A DNA stretch of 64,000 nt from Dehalococcoidia bacterium (GTDB taxonomy: Bacteria > Chloroflexota > Dehalococcoidia > Bin125): positions 1 to 64,000 of the forward strand of contig JAJDXE010000011.1 in the NCBI GenBank assembly GCA_022825265.1, in the 5' to 3' direction. The translations under genes and the position numbers were made by a program. Positions 57,852 to 64,000 of the stretch are shown here, one piece after another (position 1 is the stretch's first letter; each line of letters starts with the position of its first letter). Under the pieces are notes generated by a model. That model did no database searches. It saw only the letters and a program-made list of their open reading frames with translations, and was not told where the DNA came from.

Positions 57852-58475
57852 TCATCTGCCGCACCCAACGCAGACAGTCGTGCGCCCGTTTCGGTCCTGC
57901 AATGCCCTGGCATTCGGACCCCCGGCCAACGCCTGCAGTTGCTCAGCCTGCCGCTGAGCGATCGTTCGCACCGACCGACCCACATACCACTGGACGGGTT
58001 CACTGAACGGCGCAGCAGTCAGCGAACCGACGTAGTGGTAGTAGCCGTCGGACTCGGGAACATGCTCGGCCGCAGCAAGAGACAGAGTGACTCCTTCTTC
58101 TTCGCCAACCGCCGGAGTGCCATCAATAATCTGCTGCAGACCCACGTCCGGCTCGCCGAGCTGATAAACCGTTCCAACCACCAACAGCTCGTCACGCTCG
58201 TTGACGTGAACGAAATGAACCTCGGCGGCAAACTCGTCCCCGTCAACCGTGTGCTCGGCCGGAGTGTGCCAGTGCAGTTGCAACAGTCGATATCGCTCTT
58301 CGCCGAGCAACAGTTCACTCCCTCCGTCGAAGTGGAACATCACAAATCCCTGGGTCCGCTCGACCCGATTCGCTCGGCTGGCATATGCAAATCTCGGCGC
58401 CTGCGCTTGCGATTCACGCCAGTCCGTGATGTCAATCGGCGACTGCCCGCTACCCATGTCTCCGTTCGTGGTCAT
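57852..58475 (-). CDS. Alpha-type carbonic anhydrase
   Basis: GQSPIDI, LLQLHWHTPAEHTVDGDEFAAEVHFVHVN, YYHYVGSLTAAPFSEPVQWYV. Confidence 0.82.
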   Translation of the reverse strand: MTTNGDMGSGQSPIDITDWRESQAQAPRFAYASRANRVERTQGFVMFHFDGGSELLLGEERYRLLQLHWHTPAEHTVDGDEFAAEVHFVHVNERDELLVVGTVYQLGEPDVGLQQIIDGTPAVGEEEGVTLSLAAAEHVPESDGYYHYVGSLTAAPFSEPVQWYVGRSVRTIAQRQAEQLQALAGGPNARALQDRNGRTTVCVGCGR

Positions 58476-58522
58476 CGCTGCACCGTTCCGATCCTGCGTC
58501 CTGATTCGAGCGGTAGATTATC

Positions 58523-58551
58523 GTGCGAGCGTCTGCAAACGACGTTCGCAC
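58523..58551. promoter_or_regulatory. 11-bp-arm hairpin/near-palindrome in divergent intergenic region
   Basis: GTGCGAGCGTC-TGCAAAC-GACGTTCGCAC (one G-T pair). Confidence 0.5.
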
Positions 58552-58581
58552 CAAACAATCGACCAGCACGGGGACGAAACG

Positions 58582-59457
58582 ATGGCCGATCAACAGTACG
58601 AGACCTACGACCCCGCGAAGCACAACCGCGCGACGCCCCAAGAAATCTTCGGCCCGGTCGTCAAGGTCGACAAGCTCGAAGACGGCGGCGTCTACCTGAT
58701 CACCCTCAACCGACCGCACAGGCTGAACTCGATCGGCGACGGCCTCAGCGAGGCGCTCTACGACGCCTTCGCGGAGTACCGCGACGACCCAAACGCCCGC
58801 TGCGCCGTCCTCACCGGCGCGGGTCGAGCCTTCTGCGCCGGAGCCGACCTGATCAACACCGCCGAGGCTCGCGAAGCCGAGCGCGAGGGCCGCGAGTCGG
58901 GCGTCGCGCCGATCATGTCCCGGCGCAAGAGTCCCGTGCCGCTGTCCGAGTCGATGAACCTGTGGAAACCCACGATCGCGGCCATCAACGGCTGGGCCGT
59001 CGCCGGCGGTTTCATGTACGCGATGCAGTGCGATATCCGCATCATGTCCGAGGAAGCCAAAGTCGGAATCGCCGAGACCCGTTGGAACATGGGCGGAGCA
59101 GGCTGGATGGTCCCCCTGACCCGGCAAATCGGCCTCGGCTCCGCGATGGAACTCACCCTCTGGGGCGACACCCAGTACGACGCCGAACGCTGCTACCAGC
59201 TCGGCTGGGTCCAGCGCGTCGTCCCTCAGGAGCTGTTGCTGGAGACGGCGTTGGCCTACGCCCGACGCATGCTCTACCTCGCCCCTCGCGAGGTCCGCAA
59301 CATCAAGCAAGCGCTCTACCGCGGCTACTACATGGAGCCGATGATGGCGCAGCAGTTCGGAGCAGCCATCGAGCAGAACCTCCAGGGCATGAACGACTCC
59401 ATCGAAGGCCCCAAGGCCTTCTCCGAAAAGCGCCGGCCCAACTTCACGGACACCTAA
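58582..59457 (+). CDS. Enoyl-CoA hydratase/isomerase family protein
   Basis: VYLITLNRPHRLNSIGDGLSEALYDAF, AVLTGAGRAFCAGADL, AAINGWAVAGGFMYAM. Confidence 0.92.
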   Translation: MADQQYETYDPAKHNRATPQEIFGPVVKVDKLEDGGVYLITLNRPHRLNSIGDGLSEALYDAFAEYRDDPNARCAVLTGAGRAFCAGADLINTAEAREAEREGRESGVAPIMSRRKSPVPLSESMNLWKPTIAAINGWAVAGGFMYAMQCDIRIMSEEAKVGIAETRWNMGGAGWMVPLTRQIGLGSAMELTLWGDTQYDAERCYQLGWVQRVVPQELLLETALAYARRMLYLAPREVRNIKQALYRGYYMEPMMAQQFGAAIEQNLQGMNDSIEGPKAFSEKRRPNFTDT

Positions 59458-59460
59458 GCC

Positions 59461-59784
59461 ATGTCCACAACCAGGTCCACACTTCGCATCCTCTGGCACG
59501 AGCAAACCTCCGACTTCGGCCAGCCAATGCCCTGGTTCGGCTCCTGGCTCGTCGGCGACGGCGAGACCGAGGGCGACTGGTTCCACTCCGGCCGAGGAGC
59601 CGACGAGACGACTCACGAGCCTCCCGACGACGCCGTCGGCGTACGACTCCGCTTCTGGCCCTCGGAAGGCCTCGATCCCGAGTACATCGACCTCCCACTC
59701 CCCGACAACGGCCTGATCGAGACCAGCGCCCTCGACTACGACCATCCCGGCCCTCACTCCAGGTTGGACGTGTCGCAGCTCTAA
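59461..59784 (+). CDS. Hypothetical protein
   Basis: 107-aa ORF immediately downstream of the enoyl-CoA hydratase gene. Confidence 0.5.
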   Translation: MSTTRSTLRILWHEQTSDFGQPMPWFGSWLVGDGETEGDWFHSGRGADETTHEPPDDAVGVRLRFWPSEGLDPEYIDLPLPDNGLIETSALDYDHPGPHSRLDVSQL

Positions 59785-59819
59785 GGACTCAGTTAGACTC
59801 TCCCTAGCTATCGAGTGAA

Positions 59820-59836
59820 GGCAGGCACCGCCTGCC
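59820..59836. repeat. Short hairpin repeat GGCAGGC-ACC-GCCTGCC
   Basis: Same arms as 4863-4881. Confidence 0.55.
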
Positions 59837-59851
59837 CGGAAGGATTTGCCC

Positions 59852-61072
59852 ATGGTGACCGCCGAACGACCCTCGGCCGACCCCGTCGGATATGAGATTC
59901 CCGAGCACCGCACCCTGACCCCCGGCGTCGAAGGCTGGACCCGCACCGCGCGTCCGGATGACCCGAACAAATACTTCATGGTCTCGGCCGACTGCCACGT
60001 ACACGAGCCGGTCGACCTCTGGGAGCGCCGCGTGGACGAGCAGTTTCGCCACAGGCTGCCGCGCATCGAAGTCGACGAGGACGGCGTCCGCTGGCAGGTG
60101 ACCGAGGGCCACCGCCCCACCAAGATTCGCGACCTCAAGCTCGCCGGCGAGGACCTTGTCCGCGACAAGCACGGCAACGCCTTCCCCGAAGAGCGCGTCC
60201 GCGACATGGACCGCGACGGCGTCGACGCCGAGATCATCTTCCCCAACAAGGGACTCTCCATGTGGGCGACCGACGATCCGGTCTTCGCCAACGCCATGTG
60301 CAGCGCCTGGAACGATTGGGCCTGGGACACATTCGGCGACACCTACGACCGCTCATCGCCGCTCGCCTGCGTCGCCACCGGCGACATCCCCGGCGCCATC
60401 GCCGAGATCCAGCGCTCCGCCGAGCGCGGCTTCCGCGGCTTCTCCTTCCCCGCCAAGCCCGTCTGGGGACCGACCGGCGAGGACTCCCGCAACTACAACC
60501 TGCCCGAGTTCGACCCCCTCTGGGCGGCCGTCGAGGAGACCGGACTGCCGATCACCTTCCACGTCTCGACCGGCCGCGATCCCCGCGGCGCGCGAGGCAA
60601 CGGCGGCGCAGTCACCAACTACGTCTTCCACTCCCTGGCCATGACCATGGAGCCCGTGATCAACATGTGCGCCTCCGGCGTCTTCCAGCGCTTCCCCGGC
60701 CTGCGCGCCGGCACCATCGAGGCCGGCATCGGCTGGATTCCCTGGGCCCTGACGGCCATGGACGAGGCCTACCACAAGCACCACATGTGGGCCTTCCCCA
60801 AGCTCGAGGGTCTGCCCTCGGACTACTACCGAGCCCACTGCTTCGGTTCCTTCCAGGACGACGGCCCCGGTATCGACCTCGCCCGCAAGTACGACCTCGT
60901 CGACAACCTGCTCTGGGCCAACGACTACCCGCACCACGAGGGCTCCTGGCCGCACTCCGCCGCCGCAATCGAGCGCACCATGGGCGACCTCGACGACAGC
61001 GAGCGAGCCAGGATTCTGGGCCTGAACGCCGCGCGGCTGTTCAACTTCGACGTGCCAGAATCGAAGCGATAG
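59852..61072 (+). CDS. Amidohydrolase family protein
   Basis: VSADCHVHEPVDLWERRVDEQFRHRLPRI, WANDYPHHEGSWPHS, GLNAARLFNFD. Confidence 0.9.
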   Translation: MVTAERPSADPVGYEIPEHRTLTPGVEGWTRTARPDDPNKYFMVSADCHVHEPVDLWERRVDEQFRHRLPRIEVDEDGVRWQVTEGHRPTKIRDLKLAGEDLVRDKHGNAFPEERVRDMDRDGVDAEIIFPNKGLSMWATDDPVFANAMCSAWNDWAWDTFGDTYDRSSPLACVATGDIPGAIAEIQRSAERGFRGFSFPAKPVWGPTGEDSRNYNLPEFDPLWAAVEETGLPITFHVSTGRDPRGARGNGGAVTNYVFHSLAMTMEPVINMCASGVFQRFPGLRAGTIEAGIGWIPWALTAMDEAYHKHHMWAFPKLEGLPSDYYRAHCFGSFQDDGPGIDLARKYDLVDNLLWANDYPHHEGSWPHSAAAIERTMGDLDDSERARILGLNAARLFNFDVPESKR

Positions 61073-61122
61073 AAATCAGGTGGAGATACCGCGCGCATCC
61101 GTCATCGACGATGCTGCGTGTG

Positions 61123-61128
61123 TATAAT
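61123..61128 (+). promoter_or_regulatory. Candidate -10 element TATAAT upstream of ABC transporter operon
   Basis: Consensus TATAAT about 60 nt before the ATG at 61190; no convincing -35. Confidence 0.4.
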
Positions 61129-61189
61129 CCGCCAGTAGCGAGGTAGCCTTCGGGCCAATCCGAAGACTGTGAAAGGACAGGGGAGCCTA

Positions 61190-62371
61190 ATGAGATTGCC
61201 GAGTTTGAAAGGGCGCAGGCTGTTCAGCGCAATGCTGTTTGCCGGTGCCGCATTGATCGCCGGCGCTGTCATCGGCGCCTGTACGTCGGACGAAGACGAA
61301 CAGCAGGCGCAGGCGACGGAACAACAGCAGCAGCAAGTCATGCAACAGCAGCAGGACCAGCCCCAGGCCCAGGTCTCCGGCGAGCCGCGCGGCGACACCG
61401 TCCAGTTGGTCAAGGATCGCGGCGTCCTCAAGTGCGGCGTCAAGCAGACCCAGCCGCTGTTCGGATTCCGCGAGCCAGACGGTTCAGTAGTCGGCTTCGA
61501 TGTCGACTTCTGTCAGGCAATCGCCGAAGCAATGGAAGTTGACCTCGAGCTGGTTGATGCCTCCGACGCCTCGACCCGATTCGAGCTCCTCGCCGACGGC
61601 GAGATCGACGTGCTGATCCGCACGACCACAATCACCGCCTCTCGCGACCGGGAGCTGGGCGTCGACTTCGCGCAGACCACCTTCTACACAGGTCAGGGTT
61701 TCGCAGTCCACGCGGGTTCCGGCATCGAGTCCACCGCCGACATGGGCGACAAGACCATCTGTGTCCAGTCCGGTACGACGACTGAGCAGAACCTTGCTGA
61801 CCACTTCACCGACCTCGGCCTCAGCTACACGCCGCTCGGCGGCTCCGACCAGGAAACGCAGGACGCGTTCCTCGCCGGCCGCTGTGACGTCTGGACGGCC
61901 GACCAGTCCAACCTCGCCTCCCGCATCGGCGTGCTCGACAACGCCAGTGAATTCGTCATTCTTGGCGAGCTGATCTCCAAGGAGCCGCTGGCTCCTGGCG
62001 TTCGCGACTTCGACTCCGAGTTCAAGGACGTCGTCAACTGGGTCGTGCACGGCCTGATCGCCGCTGAGGAAATGGGTATCACCAAGGCCAACGTGGCCGC
62101 CATGGCCTCGAACCCGCCGAACACCGCCGTCGCGCGTCTGCTCGGCGTCTCCTTCGAGGGCGGCGAAGTCTCCACCCTCGGCTTCGACTCGGTCGGTGCG
62201 CAGTTCATCCAGCGCGCCATCGCCGCAGTCGGCAACTACGGCGAGATCTACGAGAACAACGTCGGTGACGCCGTTCCGCGAGCCTGCTCACTGAACGCGC
62301 TGGCCTCCGAGGACAAGAGCAACTGTCCGCCAGGCACCGGCGGCATCCAGTACGCGCTGCCGTACCGCTAA
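61190..62371 (+). CDS. Amino-acid ABC transporter substrate-binding lipoprotein (general L-amino-acid type)
   Basis: Lipobox-like AGAVIGACTS; GVLKCGVKQTQPLFGFREPDGSVVGFDVDFCQAIAEAM; IGVLDNASEFVILGELISKEPLAPGVR. Confidence 0.92.
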   Translation: MRLPSLKGRRLFSAMLFAGAALIAGAVIGACTSDEDEQQAQATEQQQQQVMQQQQDQPQAQVSGEPRGDTVQLVKDRGVLKCGVKQTQPLFGFREPDGSVVGFDVDFCQAIAEAMEVDLELVDASDASTRFELLADGEIDVLIRTTTITASRDRELGVDFAQTTFYTGQGFAVHAGSGIESTADMGDKTICVQSGTTTEQNLADHFTDLGLSYTPLGGSDQETQDAFLAGRCDVWTADQSNLASRIGVLDNASEFVILGELISKEPLAPGVRDFDSEFKDVVNWVVHGLIAAEEMGITKANVAAMASNPPNTAVARLLGVSFEGGEVSTLGFDSVGAQFIQRAIAAVGNYGEIYENNVGDAVPRACSLNALASEDKSNCPPGTGGIQYALPYR

Positions 62372-62396
62372 ACGACAGTTTCCGTACACGGAATCA

Positions 62397-62425
62397 GGGA
62401 CCGTCCAACGGGCGGCCCCTTTTTC
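62397..62425 (+). terminator. Intrinsic-terminator-like hairpin plus T5 between substrate-binding protein and permease genes
   Basis: GGGACCGTCC-AAC-GGGCGGCCCC-TTTTT. Confidence 0.75.
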
Positions 62426-62541
62426 TGTCCGTTTCCGATACATCTATCTGCTGGTCTGATCGTGTAGAGCCATCGAGATCCCATCTCGGTTAACCTGTTG
62501 CGGAACCACGACCGAACAGCACCGACGGCGAACGGAACCAG

Positions 62542-63744
62542 ATGTCCGCACAAGCAGGAGGACCACCGATGCCCTCGGGCGAAGTGCCGCTCTTCTACCG
62601 TCGCGGGTTCCGAAACGTCCTCCAGCAGGCGATCTACGTCGCCGCCACGGCAATCATCGCGTGGTACGTCTACACCTCGCTCGACCTGCGCGAGTTCGGC
62701 TTCGGCTTCCTCAGCGAGCCAGCCGGATTCGCCGTCGGATCGCAGTGGCTGACCGAGGTCGACGGCGTCACCAACTCGCGCCTGACGATGTATCTGGTCG
62801 GCGTCTGGTCCTCGATTCGCGCCGTCCTCGTCGCCATCCTCCTCTCCACGATCGTCGGCGTCGTCGTTGGCGTCGCGCGCCTGTCCTCCAATTTCCTCGT
62901 CTCCAAGATGGCGATGCTCTTCGTCGAGATCTTCCGCAACACGCCGCTGCTCGTGCAGGTCGTCTTGTGGTACGCCATCCTGCTCGTCGGCGCGCCGATC
63001 ATCCAGAACGTCGTCAACGTCGGCGATTTTTTCTTCCTCTCCAACCGAGGCATCGCGATTCCCTGGCCGGTTCCTTCCGCAGGCCTCTGGGGCGTACCCG
63101 ACTGGTTCGTCGGCGTCTGGGTAATCGCACTCATCGCAGCCGCCCTGGTCGCGCTGCGAGTGCGCGCATCCCGTCAGGAACGAGAACGAGAGACCGGCCA
63201 GCCGCACTTCGCAAATCGCTATGCCTTCACAATCTTTGCCGCCGCTGCGCTCATTTCCTTCCTCCTGCTCGGCGTGGTCGTCTCCATCGACCGACCAATC
63301 CTCGAAGGTACCCAGTACGCCGAGGGCATGGTCATCAAGCCCGAGTTCGCCGCGCTGGTGCTCGGCCTCACCGCCTACACCGGCTCATTCATCGCCGAGA
63401 TCGTGCGCGGCAGCATCCAGGCCCTGCCCAGAGGCCAGACCGAAGCAGCCAATGCGATCGGGCTCTCCGGCTACCAGCGCCTCAGCCTGATCATCCTGCC
63501 CCAGGCGCTACGCCAGATGATCCCATCCGTTACCAACCAGTTCCTCAATGTGAACAAGAACTCGTCCTTGGCCTACGCAGTGCTCTACGACGACCTCTTC
63601 CGCGTCGCCACCGTGATTCAGAACAAGGCCGGCCACGCGCTCGAGATGTTCTTCGTGATCATCGTCACCTACATGATCATTTCATTCGCCATTTCCGCGG
63701 TGATGAACGTGCTCAATGCGCGCGTCACCGCGCACCGGTTGTAG
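62542..63744 (+). CDS. Amino-acid ABC transporter permease
   Basis: RNTPLLVQVVLWYAIL; GLTAYTGSFIAEIVRGSIQALPRGQTEAANAIGLSGYQRLSLIILPQALRQMIPS. Confidence 0.93.
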   Translation: MSAQAGGPPMPSGEVPLFYRRGFRNVLQQAIYVAATAIIAWYVYTSLDLREFGFGFLSEPAGFAVGSQWLTEVDGVTNSRLTMYLVGVWSSIRAVLVAILLSTIVGVVVGVARLSSNFLVSKMAMLFVEIFRNTPLLVQVVLWYAILLVGAPIIQNVVNVGDFFFLSNRGIAIPWPVPSAGLWGVPDWFVGVWVIALIAAALVALRVRASRQERERETGQPHFANRYAFTIFAAAALISFLLLGVVVSIDRPILEGTQYAEGMVIKPEFAALVLGLTAYTGSFIAEIVRGSIQALPRGQTEAANAIGLSGYQRLSLIILPQALRQMIPSVTNQFLNVNKNSSLAYAVLYDDLFRVATVIQNKAGHALEMFFVIIVTYMIISFAISAVMNVLNARVTAHRL

Positions 63745-63753
63745 GGGGCGTCG

Positions 63754-64000
63754 ATGTCTGAACTGCCCCCAATCCCCCGTCCCGAACAGCGTCCGCTGCC
63801 GCCGGCGGGTGGGCCGCGCAAAATTGTGTTGCCGCCCCACCGTCAACGAGCCGGCCGCCCATTCCGAGTCAAGGCCCGCGAGTGGATCAGCCGCAACCTG
63901 TTCCCCTCGCTTGGCGGAACAATCCTGACGCTGATCTCCGCCGGATTCCTGGGGATCATGGTCGTCGGGATTCTCTGGTTCGTCTTCTTCGACGCCAACT
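63754..64000 (+). CDS. Second amino-acid ABC transporter permease (truncated by window end)
   Basis: MSELPPIPRPEQRPLPPAGG...REWISRNLFPSLGGTILTLISAGFLGIMVVGILWFVFFDAN, open to window end. Confidence 0.75.
   Translation, partial: MSELPPIPRPEQRPLPPAGGPRKIVLPPHRQRAGRPFRVKAREWISRNLFPSLGGTILTLISAGFLGIMVVGILWFVFFDAN

Noticed and set aside
58450-60342. 630-aa minus-strand ORF spanning enoyl-CoA hydratase and amidohydrolase genes
   Set aside because: Antisense to well-supported genes; no recognisable domain; shadow ORF.

Overview
The window is a high-GC, gene-dense bacterial chromosomal segment of about 64 kb. Gene content is consistent with an environmental Chloroflexota (SAR202/Dehalococcoidia-like) genome: many class III CaiB/BaiF CoA-transferases, MFS transporters, SDRs, LLM flavin-dependent oxidoreductases and amidohydrolases. 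That lineage call is inference from content only. Housekeeping blocks are clear: ilvC 3' end; nusA-ylxR-infB-rbfA-truB with proS upstream and no rimP; a type II FAS operon fabG-fabD-fabF-fabF-acpP; amt-glnK; uppP; ispG; and an amino-acid ABC transporter truncated at the window end. The most interesting signals are: (1) a two-copy bipartite intergenic element, with an identical 25-nt hairpin-containing block, exactly 17 nt of unrelated spacer and an identical CGAAAAAAATT, lying in AT-rich leaders about 42 kb apart, one of them with ten-phased A-tracts; (2) a 39-bp near-perfect palindrome between an orphan CaiB C-terminal-domain gene paired with a Panacea/SocA-like gene and a divergent dehydrogenase gene; (3) palindromic double-hairpin repeats with compensatory stem changes, and a different palindromic repeat read through in frame at the domain junction of a fused CaiB-CaiB protein; (4) a repeated 'ARRxxDGRxEFG...FPRAR...RSSEI' domain shared by a secreted protein and a thioredoxin-like protein; (5) fused and split versions of tandem CaiB pairs in one window. 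All calls come from reading the sequence and the supplied ORFs. No database search was run.
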